Below, piece after piece: positions 9,201 to 17,554 of a stretch of 64,000 nucleotides of DNA (position 1 is the stretch's first letter; each line of letters begins with the position of its first letter). The stretch spans positions 16,949 through 80,948 of the forward strand of contig JAFLRR010000012.1 of NCBI GenBank assembly GCA_022511345.1. Reading direction: 5' to 3'. The notes under the pieces are model-generated. The model did not search any database. It was not told where the DNA came from and saw nothing but the letters and a program-made list of their open reading frames with translations. This DNA is from Alistipes sp. (GTDB taxonomy: Bacteria > Bacteroidota > Bacteroidia > Bacteroidales > Rikenellaceae). The position numbers and the translations under genes are program-made.

Positions 9201-10854
9201 CGCTGCCCTCGGCGTCGACGTGGCAGCTGAGCAGCGAGATGCTGTCGCGGCGGTTTATGCCCAGCAGGGCCAGGTCGGCATGGTCCAGGTCGAGGCAGAA
9301 GTCGTAGCGCGGGATGTCGTCGCCGGCCTCCACCGAGCCGTTGAAGTCGAACTGCAGCGCACGGTCCTCGGAGTATATGCGGCCATCGAACTTGCGGCCC
9401 GTGACGCGGCCGTCGAGGCGTATGGAGTCTATGTCGTAGCCGTTGAACTGCAGACGGTCGATGCGTCCGCGCATGGCTGCGTCGGCATCGGCGCCCGTGT
9501 CGCCCTCGATGTTCAGGGCAAGCGAAGCGAGTCCTATGTGCTGCGAGGCGAGCAGGCGGCCGGCGTCGATGTTGCGCGATATGACGCTTCCGGCGATATT
9601 CCTGCCGCCGCCCGACGAGGGCCTTATGCGCAGGTTTATGTCGGCGCGTCCGGCAGGCGAGGAGAGCGATGCGCGCGATGCGAACGATGCGAAGGTGCCG
9701 CGGAATGTTCCCGACACGCTCACTCCGCCGGCCCGCGAGGCGATGTCGGTGACGTTTTGCGGCAATTGCGCTCCGAAGGCTTCGGACAGGCGGCGTATGT
9801 CGGCCGCGCCGGCGTGCAGATGCTTTATCTCGGCATCGAAGCGCGTGCGCCGTATGTCGGGCAGCCCCTTTGCCGAGCCTGCGAGCGAGAGCGTCGCGCC
9901 GCCTGAACGCAGCGACAGCGACCCGACCTTCATGTCGGCCACCGTGCCGCTCACCGTGCCCGAGGTTTCGGTGAGGGTTATGCCGCGGCCGCGCAGCTTG
10001 GGCGAGAAGTAGGCCACGTCGTCCGACGATAGGGTAGTGCCGGCAAAGCGGCCCTCCATCTGCACGCTGTCGATGAAATATTTGTATGTCGGCCACTCGG
10101 GCGCCTCGAGCGACAGCGACTCGATGCCAATCCTTGAGCGGGCCGTGGTGAGCATTCCGTTGTTTATGCGTATTATGCCGCGGTCCACGAGCACGTCGCC
10201 CGAGAGAGTGTCGAGCACGAATCCGCTCTGCTCGCGCGCCGAGAAGCTCTCGACGCGGGTCTCGATTACGGGGCCCTTGATGGAGAAGTCGCGCAGACGC
10301 ATGCGTGTGTCGAGTATGGCCATGTCGCCGAAGTCTATGCCGTATTCGGGGTTGCGGTGTTCGAGGCGTTCGATGCGCATGTCGAGCGAGTCGGCCTCGA
10401 GCAGTCCCACCGAGAGCTTGAAGTTGCCCTTGCGCTCACGGTCGCGGCGCGAGATGCTGTCCACGACCTGCTTGATGTTCATCACTCCGTCGGGCGTCTC
10501 GCGCAGGTAGAACTTGACGCCTGACAGATGGCCGCTGCCGAGCGACAGGCCTCCGCCTATGAGGCTGATGTAGCGCGGCCGGCAGTCGAGACGGTCGACA
10601 TAGAGCAGCGTGTCGTGCGAGTAGTCTTCGACATAGAATCGTTCGATGTGTATGCGGTTGAATATCCTCACGTCGACGCGTCCGATGCTCACCGTGGTGC
10701 CGATTTTGCGCGACACGGCACGTGCGGCGGCATCTGCCGCGAAGTTCTGCACCGACTCGAGCGAGAGGAGCAGCGACAGCATGAGCGGCAGAATTATCAG
10801 CAACAAAATTATCGCCGACAGCAGCTTTACGGATATTTTTATAACTTTGCGCAT
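6286..10854 (-). CDS. Translocation/assembly module TamB domain protein (AsmA/DUF490-like)
   Basis: 1522 aa, N-terminal TM anchor, long beta-helical repeat body, C-terminal TamB block (NIFEMFGDYTITEGSYRFTLMDIVSKPFTIESGSTIVWTGEPLDALLNIDAVY). Confidence 0.88.
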   Translation of the reverse strand: MRKVIKISVKLLSAIILLLIILPLMLSLLLSLESVQNFAADAAARAVSRKIGTTVSIGRVDVRIFNRIHIERFYVEDYSHDTLLYVDRLDCRPRYISLIGGGLSLGSGHLSGVKFYLRETPDGVMNIKQVVDSISRRDRERKGNFKLSVGLLEADSLDMRIERLEHRNPEYGIDFGDMAILDTRMRLRDFSIKGPVIETRVESFSAREQSGFVLDTLSGDVLVDRGIIRINNGMLTTARSRIGIESLSLEAPEWPTYKYFIDSVQMEGRFAGTTLSSDDVAYFSPKLRGRGITLTETSGTVSGTVADMKVGSLSLRSGGATLSLAGSAKGLPDIRRTRFDAEIKHLHAGAADIRRLSEAFGAQLPQNVTDIASRAGGVSVSGTFRGTFASFASRASLSSPAGRADINLRIRPSSGGGRNIAGSVISRNIDAGRLLASQHIGLASLALNIEGDTGADADAAMRGRIDRLQFNGYDIDSIRLDGRVTGRKFDGRIYSEDRALQFDFNGSVEAGDDIPRYDFCLDLDHADLALLGINRRDSISLLSCHVDAEGSGRTPDDLNGRIEINDARYIYDSDTLRSQSILLEGRNSERDKLLRLTSDLADASFVSRKGYKEIFTYLHNCLRSYIPSYFDDNDDSAGYTADATASPDEFSILTVELKEFNRVADAISHGLQIADGSRMNMMFNPSSGLFSIHAESDYVERNRMLATEISFTASNTGDSLMMYARSADLYAGAFYASQPVMLCGAKNDAFNATVNFSDSLREVSGMLGLQAEITRSPSTGRKIDLRILPSHLTRRDRTWRITARKIEIDTAAVTVERFRMMNDRQELAVDGIASRSANDSITLTLRDFDLAPFAQLADRMGYSIEGKTNGFATAKSALHGAVITARILMDSIKVNDIPSPALILDSRWDFERSRAHFFMNRRIDGDTLVRGYYDPSRSRYYARMDVDSMDMALLDPVLKGVISGTEGRARLEMTLNGEGRTASLRGQVRVKGLKTRVDYTQVAYSAPEAVLDIDNNRFSASGVSLFDEEGNRGTLDFDMSLQHLSNISYSLTVRPEKMLVLNTTERDNSYFYGRIHATGSAMVRGDKRGVNMNIIASTDDGSEFYMPLSNKSDIARADFVIFESADRPDTSNYLVRKRMMFERKRREHTGGEGNLDINLALDVRRNTGVQLIIDPAAGDVLKGNGEGMFNLHINPRNNIFEMFGDYTITEGSYRFTLMDIVSKPFTIESGSTIVWTGEPLDALLNIDAVYSTKTSLAPLTEDFANDRATPVECVIHISDRLTSPLVTFDIRVPSADSELQTLLANILNTQESIARQVMYLLVLNSFISDTGTSSGIGASASAATGLAMLTNQVSNILSGDAYKINFRYRPASGTTGTGDEVDLGFSKSLVNDRLLIEAEGNYVIDNRSATDARRISNFMGNAYITWLIDRAGTLRLKGFTQTIDRFDENQGLQETGIGIYYKEDFDNFKDLRRRIRERFMGRKKRERLTAEADSLARAIQSSAANESVTGYIGTEEIPAGEN

Positions 10855-10890
10855 CGGAAAGGCTCTGTGCCAATCGACAAAAATAGTGTT

Positions 10891-10913
10891 TTTTTTAGTT
10901 TTTAACTAAAAAA
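10891..10913. repeat. AT-only hairpin/palindrome in the tamB-like/tsaD divergent intergenic region
   Basis: TTTTTTAGTT-TTT-AACTAAAAAA, 10-bp perfect stem with 3-nt loop. Confidence 0.7.
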
Positions 10914-10921
10914 GTTCAAAA

Positions 10922-11947
10922 ATGGACATAACCATACTCGGCATCGAATCCTCGTGCGACGACACTTCGGCCGCCGTGCTGCGGAATAATGTTTTGCTCT
11001 CCAACGTCATAGCCTCGCAGGAGGTGCACCGCAAATATGGCGGCGTAATCCCCGAGCTGGCCTCGCGGGCCCACCAGCAGAACATCATCCCCGTGGTCGA
11101 CACGGCCCTGCGCGAGGCGGGCGTCACGGCCGACCGCATCGATGCCATAGCCTTCACGCGCGGCCCCGGACTGCTGGGTTCGCTGCTTGTCGGCGTATCG
11201 TTCGCCAAGGGCCTGTCCATTGCTCACAACATACCCATGGTCGAGGTCAATCATCTGCAGGGGCACATCCTCTCGCACTTCATAGACCTTCCCGACCGCA
11301 AGCTGCCGCATCCCGACTTTCCGTTCCTGTGCCTGCTTGTGAGCGGAGGACATACGCAGATAGTGCGCGTGGACTCGCCGCTCGAGATTGAAATCATCGG
11401 CACGACAATCGACGACGCCGCAGGCGAAGCATTCGACAAGTGTGCCAAAGTCATGGGCTTGCCATACCCCGGAGGCCCCGTTATAGACCGTTTGGCCGCA
11501 CAGGGCGACGACAAGGCTTTCCGTTTTGCGCGTCCGCGCGTAGACGATCTGGACTACTCGTTCTCGGGACTGAAGACCTCGTTTCTGTACACCGTGCGCG
11601 ACGAGATGGAGGCCGACCCCGAATTTATCGAAAAGCGCAAGGCCGACCTCTGCGCCTCGCTGCAGAAGACCATCGTAGAGATTCTGCTCGAGAAGTTGGT
11701 CCGAGCCTCCAAAGCAACGGGAATCAAGGATATAGCCATCGCCGGCGGCGTCTCGGCCAACTCGGGCCTGCGCAACGGCATAGTGGCCGAGGGCGAGCGC
11801 CGCGGCTGGCGCACATTCCTGCCCGAATTCAAGTTCACGACAGACAACGCGGCTATGATAGCCGTCTCGGGTTACTACCGCTACAAAAACGGTCTGCTGG
11901 CCACGCCCGACTCGGCACCCGTGGCGCGTCTGGAGGAGCTTTTGTAG
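10922..11947 (+). CDS. tsaD: tRNA N6-adenosine threonylcarbamoyltransferase
   Basis: ILGIESSCDDTSAAV, GPGLLGSLLVG, VNHLQGHI, LVSGGHTQ, GGVSANSGLR motifs. Confidence 0.97.
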   Translation: MDITILGIESSCDDTSAAVLRNNVLLSNVIASQEVHRKYGGVIPELASRAHQQNIIPVVDTALREAGVTADRIDAIAFTRGPGLLGSLLVGVSFAKGLSIAHNIPMVEVNHLQGHILSHFIDLPDRKLPHPDFPFLCLLVSGGHTQIVRVDSPLEIEIIGTTIDDAAGEAFDKCAKVMGLPYPGGPVIDRLAAQGDDKAFRFARPRVDDLDYSFSGLKTSFLYTVRDEMEADPEFIEKRKADLCASLQKTIVEILLEKLVRASKATGIKDIAIAGGVSANSGLRNGIVAEGERRGWRTFLPEFKFTTDNAAMIAVSGYYRYKNGLLATPDSAPVARLEELL

Positions 11948-12017
11948 ATTAGCGAAAAAATAGTTATATTTGTTTTCGGATTGTTTTTTGCAATCCGGCT
12001 AACATTCGCATCCGCAT

Positions 12018-14054
12018 ATGACATCTTCCCACACCCTGCACAGCCATCTTCCGATTGTCGAACGCGACGAATGGCTTCTGCCCGTCGAGGGCGAGATAAA
12101 CTACCGCCACAGCTTCTATCTCGACAAACTGGCCGGCATATGCGCTTCGGCCGGTTCGCTGGTCGACTTTGCCAACGCGCACCGCTACTACGGCTGGCAG
12201 TATGACGACACGCTCTGCGGCTGGCACTTCCGCGAGTGGCTGCCCGCAGCGCGCGAGGTCTACATCTTCGGCGACTTCAACGGCTGGCAGCGCCGCGAAC
12301 TGGCCCTCGAACGCGATGCCGAGGGCGTGTGGAGCATCTTCCTGCCCGATGCGATGTATGCCGGACGCCTGACTCACGGCTCGCTTTACAAGATTCATGT
12401 GGTGGGGGACAACGGCGCCCTGGACCGCATCCCGGCCTATGCCACCAGCGTGGTGCAGGATGAGACCACGAAGGACTTCGCCGCGCGATTCTGGATTCCG
12501 CAGCCCGCTCCTGCCGGCGACTTCGACATAGCCTCGCTCGGCAGCCTGTTCATCTACGAAGCCCATGTTGGAATGGCGCAGGAGCGCGAGGGCGTGGGCT
12601 CCTATGCCGAGTTCACGAAAAAGATTCTGCCCCGCATCAAGCGCGCTGGCTACAACGCCGTGCAGCTCATGGCTGTGGCCGAACACCCCTATTACGGCTC
12701 TTTCGGCTATCATGTCTCGAGTTTCTACGCGCCCTCGTCGCGCTTCGGCACCCCCGAGGAGCTCAAGGCTCTCATCCATCGCGCCCACGAACTGGGGCTG
12801 GCCGTAATCATGGACTTGGTCCATGCGCACTACGTCAAGAACATCAACGAGGGCATCAACGGCCTGGACGGCAGCGACTCGCTCTACTCCCGTCCTGGCG
12901 AGGAGGGGTACCAGCCATACTGGGACTCGAAGCTCTTCGACTACGGCAAGGACCGCGTGCTGCACTTCCTGCTCTCGAATATCAAGTACTGGATGGAGGA
13001 GTTCCGCTTCGACGGCTTCCGCTTCGACGGCGTGACCTCGATGCTCTACCGCCACCACGGATACACCGACTTCGACTCGCGCGACAAATTCTTCGACGAA
13101 TCGGTCAACCGCGACGCCATAACCTACCTGACGCTGGCCAACCGTCTGATTCACGAGCTCAAACCCTCGGCCGTGACCATCGCCGAGGATGTGAGCGGCA
13201 TGCCGGGCATATGTATCCCGATAGACGACGGTGGCATAGGCTTCGACTACCGCCTGGGCATGGCCATACCCGACTTCTGGATAAAGTATCTGAAGGATGT
13301 GCCCGACGAGCAGTGGAACATATGGGAGATGTGGTCCGTGATGACCAACCGCCTGCCCGAGGTCAAGACTGTGGCCTATGCCGAGTCGCACGACCAGGCT
13401 CTGGTGGGCGACAAGACCATAGCCTTCCGCCTGATGGACAAGGAGATGTACGAGTCGATGAACCGTGCCAGCGAAAACCTCATAGTAGACCGCGGCATGG
13501 CTCTGCACAAGATGATACGTCTGATGACCGCCTCGACCGGCGGACAGGCCTACCTGAACTTCATGGGCAACGAGTTCGGCCACCCCGAGTGGATTGACTT
13601 CCCGCGCGAGGGCAACGGCTGGAGCTATGCGCATGCGCGGCGTCTGTGGTCGCTCTCGACCAACGGATTCCTGCGCTACTCCTATCTCGGCGACTTCGAC
13701 CGCGAGATGCTCAGGCTGCTGAAGAAGTATGGCGTGCTGGCCGACGGCTACCCGTACAACCTGCAGATGGACGAGCAGAACAAAACCATGGTGTTCGCGC
13801 ACGGAGAGCTTCTGTTCGTCTTCAACTGGCACCCCGCGGCCTCGATTCCCGACTACCGGCTGCAGGTGCGCGAGCCGGGCAAATATGTGCCTCTGCTCTC
13901 GACCGACGAGCAGCGCTTCGGCGGCTTCGGCCGCGAGAGGGCCGGTGCCGAACACTTCTCCGAGCCGGAGCTGTGCGGCGACGGCGTGGTGCGCCACTAT
14001 ATACGTATCTACAACATAGCCCGCACGGCTACGGTCTATCTTCGCAAAAGATAG
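12018..14054 (+). CDS. glgB: 1,4-alpha-glucan branching enzyme (GH13)
   Basis: CBM48-like N-term (VYIFGDFNGWQRRELAL) and GH13 motifs (VIMDLVHAHYVKNI, FRFDGFRFDGVTSMLYRHHG, TIAEDVSGMPG, NFMGNEFGHPEWID). Confidence 0.92.
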   Translation: MTSSHTLHSHLPIVERDEWLLPVEGEINYRHSFYLDKLAGICASAGSLVDFANAHRYYGWQYDDTLCGWHFREWLPAAREVYIFGDFNGWQRRELALERDAEGVWSIFLPDAMYAGRLTHGSLYKIHVVGDNGALDRIPAYATSVVQDETTKDFAARFWIPQPAPAGDFDIASLGSLFIYEAHVGMAQEREGVGSYAEFTKKILPRIKRAGYNAVQLMAVAEHPYYGSFGYHVSSFYAPSSRFGTPEELKALIHRAHELGLAVIMDLVHAHYVKNINEGINGLDGSDSLYSRPGEEGYQPYWDSKLFDYGKDRVLHFLLSNIKYWMEEFRFDGFRFDGVTSMLYRHHGYTDFDSRDKFFDESVNRDAITYLTLANRLIHELKPSAVTIAEDVSGMPGICIPIDDGGIGFDYRLGMAIPDFWIKYLKDVPDEQWNIWEMWSVMTNRLPEVKTVAYAESHDQALVGDKTIAFRLMDKEMYESMNRASENLIVDRGMALHKMIRLMTASTGGQAYLNFMGNEFGHPEWIDFPREGNGWSYAHARRLWSLSTNGFLRYSYLGDFDREMLRLLKKYGVLADGYPYNLQMDEQNKTMVFAHGELLFVFNWHPAASIPDYRLQVREPGKYVPLLSTDEQRFGGFGRERAGAEHFSEPELCGDGVVRHYIRIYNIARTATVYLRKR

Positions 14055-14086
14055 CTGCGGCGGGTGTGCGGTTACGGAAAATTCAC

Positions 14087-14094
14087 TATCTTTG
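14087..14094 (+). promoter_or_regulatory. Bacteroidetes-type -7 box (TATCTTTG) upstream of tRNA-Gly
   Basis: Matches TAnnTTTG consensus 26 nt upstream of the tRNA. Confidence 0.6.
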
Positions 14095-14119
14095 CACACT
14101 CCTTGAAAGGGGGAGTTTC

Positions 14120-14191
14120 GCGGAAGTAGCTCAGCGGTAGAGCATCGGCTTCCCAAGCCGAGGGTCGCGGGTTCGAACCCCGTTTTCCGCT
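14120..14191 (+). tRNA. tRNA-Gly (CCC anticodon)
   Basis: Cloverleaf by eye: GCGGAAG/TTTCCGC acceptor, TCGGC-TTCCCAA-GCCGA anticodon arm, GCGGGTTCGAACCCCG T-arm. Confidence 0.93.
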
Positions 14192-14271
14192 CGTGAAAAT
14201 CAGGGGCCTGCAGTGTTGCGGGCCCTGCTCGTTTTTTTCGCCGAGGGGGTGAGGCGTATCGAAAAATTTTG

Positions 14272-14279
14272 TATTTTTG
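14272..14279 (+). promoter_or_regulatory. Bacteroidetes-type -7 box (TATTTTTG) upstream of eno
   Basis: TAnnTTTG match ~55 nt upstream of the eno start. Confidence 0.55.
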
Positions 14280-14306
14280 CACGTCGAACGTAAAAATGCA
14301 TGTTAA

Positions 14307-15635
<1,329 letters not shown>

Positions 15636-15678
15636 GAGTAAGAAGTCGGGCTGCAAGTCCGACTTCTTATCAAATAGA

Positions 15679-15708
15679 ACGGCCCGCCATTAGGCGAGCC
15701 GTTTTTTT
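15679..15708 (+). terminator. Rho-independent terminator after eno; a second hairpin at 15640-15668 lies just upstream
   Basis: AACGGC(c)CGCC-atta-GGCG(a)GCCGTT followed by T run; upstream AAGAAGTCGG...CCGACTTCTT stem. Confidence 0.8.
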
Positions 15709-16139
15709 TATCGCTTGTTTCTGCGGGCGGCACGGCGGATATCTATCCACAGCGCCAGCAGCCCGTAGCCGAACACCGTCAGCGATACGAACACCGCAAA
15801 CCGAATGTCGGGCAGGGTGTGGGGAGGCTTGGCGTGCGGCATTGCGGCCGTTATGCCTGTCTGTCCGAATGTGTCGCGCACGGACTCCCAGACCATGCCT
15901 GCCGCTGAGGCTGCACTGCTCCATGTTGCAGCCGGTACGAAGACCGCCGGCACGCCGAACAACAGAATGGCTGCAAACACAATCCCGACGGCCGACAGAA
16001 TATTCGACCAGAGCCGCTGTCGTGCCGACCTGCGGGCTATGCGTGCAGCTATGCGCTCTTTGAGTTGGTCGGGTATCGGCTGCTGAGCCGCTCCGACGGA
16101 CAACGCACGGCGAAACAACTCTTTTTCATTGCTGTTCAT
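15708..16139 (-). CDS. Small membrane protein, possible anti-sigma/accessory factor co-transcribed with the ECF sigma gene
   Basis: 143 aa, two predicted TM helices, start overlaps the sigma factor 3' end by 14 nt. Confidence 0.55.
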   Translation of the reverse strand: MNSNEKELFRRALSVGAAQQPIPDQLKERIAARIARRSARQRLWSNILSAVGIVFAAILLFGVPAVFVPAATWSSAASAAGMVWESVRDTFGQTGITAAMPHAKPPHTLPDIRFAVFVSLTVFGYGLLALWIDIRRAARRNKR

Positions 16140-16689
16140 CGTATTCTGATTTAATCATTACATACAATTTTTTGCGTATGCGGTGCAGACGCACTTTGGC
16201 CGTACTCTCCGTGCAGCCGAGTATCGAGGCGCACTCGCTCATCGGGCGATCGTCGTAGTAGAACAGCGTGACCAAAGCCCGCTCGTCGGGCTCGAGCATG
16301 GCTATGGCACGGTTCAGTGCGGCTATCAGGTTCTCGTCGACTCCGCTGCCGAACAGAGCATCGGCCTCCTCGTCGGTGACGGCAGCCGCACGGCGTTCGT
16401 CGAATGCGGAAGCCGGTCGTCGCCGACGCATGGCCGACACGGCCGTGTTGCAGGCTATGCGGCACAACCATGTGCCGAGCGACGAGCGGCCGTCGAAACG
16501 CGACAGAGCGGTGTAGGCCTTGACGAATGTCTCCTGCACAATCTCCTCGGCATCGTTGCGGTCGACCGCGATGCGCATGACCAGTGCGAAGACGAGGTCG
16601 CCGTACCGTTCGACTATCGAGCCGAACGATTGGCTGTCGCCGTCGGCGATTCGGCGTGCGAGCTGTATGTCGTCATCTTTGCAGGTCAT
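16126..16689 (-). CDS. ECF-family RNA polymerase sigma factor
   Basis: RIADGDSQSFGSIVERYGDLVFALVMRI, DAEEIVQETFVKAYTALSRFDGRSSLGTWLCRIACNTAV, sigma4 block MSECASILGCTESTAKVRLHRIRKKL. Confidence 0.95.
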   Translation of the reverse strand: MTCKDDDIQLARRIADGDSQSFGSIVERYGDLVFALVMRIAVDRNDAEEIVQETFVKAYTALSRFDGRSSLGTWLCRIACNTAVSAMRRRRPASAFDERRAAAVTDEEADALFGSGVDENLIAALNRAIAMLEPDERALVTLFYYDDRPMSECASILGCTESTAKVRLHRIRKKLYVMIKSEYDEQQ

Positions 16690-16696
16690 ACGTTAA

Positions 16697-16724
16697 TTAG
16701 ACGCGCGCGGGCGCAAAAGGTTAC
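16697..16724 (-). promoter_or_regulatory. Putative ECF promoter driving the sigma gene (autoregulation)
   Basis: Minus strand GTAACCTTTTGC-gcccgcgc-GCGTCTAA; the same elements with identical spacing recur at 16950-16977 on plus. Confidence 0.75.
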
Positions 16725-16949
16725 ACGCAAAGCGTGTTTTTTGATTTTCCGACGGTCGGCAGCTCCACCATAAACGGCGGTCGGCAGCTCCGTCCCTGAT
16801 GCCCCGCCCTTTTTCAACGTTGCGGTTAAGCGAGGGCAGAGGCCGAATAAATTCGGACTATGCCGAGCATGAGCAACGAAAACGAAGTTAAAGGGAGGGG
16901 AGGAGGGAGGGAATGTCAAAATAAAAAGAAGTAACATGTCGATAGACTT

Positions 16950-16977
16950 GTAACCTTTTGCCGGACGGTGCGTCTAA
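16950..16977 (+). promoter_or_regulatory. Putative ECF promoter driving the DUF6249-like gene
   Basis: GTAACCTTTTGC-cggacggt-GCGTCTAA, 44 nt upstream of the ATG at 17022. Confidence 0.78.
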
Positions 16978-17021
16978 TATACAAACGAAACTGATGTTTA
17001 ACAACAAAAAACAAAACTACT

Positions 17022-17414
17022 ATGGATTTTACACCTGTTTTTATCTGCGGATTTCTGTTTCTGGCCGTCTACAAAATCATCGAACTGTTGGTGCACCGTC
17101 GCGAACGCATAATGCTTGTTGAGAAACTCGAGAAACTGGACGGTGCCGCATTCGACCTGCTGCGTCAGAATTTCGGCCGGCGGGATGAATCGTCGTCATA
17201 CTGGCCGCTGCGCATAGGCGCACTGCTGGTCGGTCTTGGATTCGGCATACTCGTTTCGCTACTGATAATTTACTTATATCCTCGGAATGACTTTCGTGAA
17301 TGGCAAATATTCAGTTATCTGCAGAGCTTCGGCGTGCTGATGGGCGCAGGGCTGGGACTGCTGGCGGCGTTCGTCTTCGAGTTCAAACACAAACATAAGG
17401 AAGAGAAGAAGTAG
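17022..17414 (+). CDS. DUF6249-like small membrane protein
   Basis: 130 aa, N-terminal TM, basic/coiled segment, two further TM helices; typical neighbour of Bacteroidetes ECF sigma genes. Confidence 0.65.
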   Translation: MDFTPVFICGFLFLAVYKIIELLVHRRERIMLVEKLEKLDGAAFDLLRQNFGRRDESSSYWPLRIGALLVGLGFGILVSLLIIYLYPRNDFREWQIFSYLQSFGVLMGAGLGLLAAFVFEFKHKHKEEKK

Positions 17415-17554
17415 CGCCATCTGATTGGCAGCGACGGTCGATGACCCGATGCTGCTGCGGACATGAACAGGGAGAGCAGCACTCTTTTAATGGTTCGTGT
17501 TCGGGTGGAGAATATGCGCAATCGCCGGGCCTGAGGTCCGGCGATTGCATCTTG

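Noticed and set aside
7027-9906. 959-aa plus-strand ORF opposite the TamB-like gene
   Set aside because: Composition dominated by Val/Ala/Gly/Arg/His antisense codons; the minus strand encodes a recognisable TamB-like protein.
16723-16742. ACACGC-AAA-GCGTGT-TTTTTT plus-strand terminator-like hairpin
   Set aside because: Overlaps the -35 of the minus-strand ECF promoter and no plus-strand gene ends upstream; probably coincidental.
17518-17548. GCAATCGCCGG...CCGGCGATTGC hairpin between the DUF6249-like gene and the OMP gene
   Set aside because: Perfect 11-bp stem between convergent genes but no T run on either side; probably a terminator-like hairpin, not scored as a feature.
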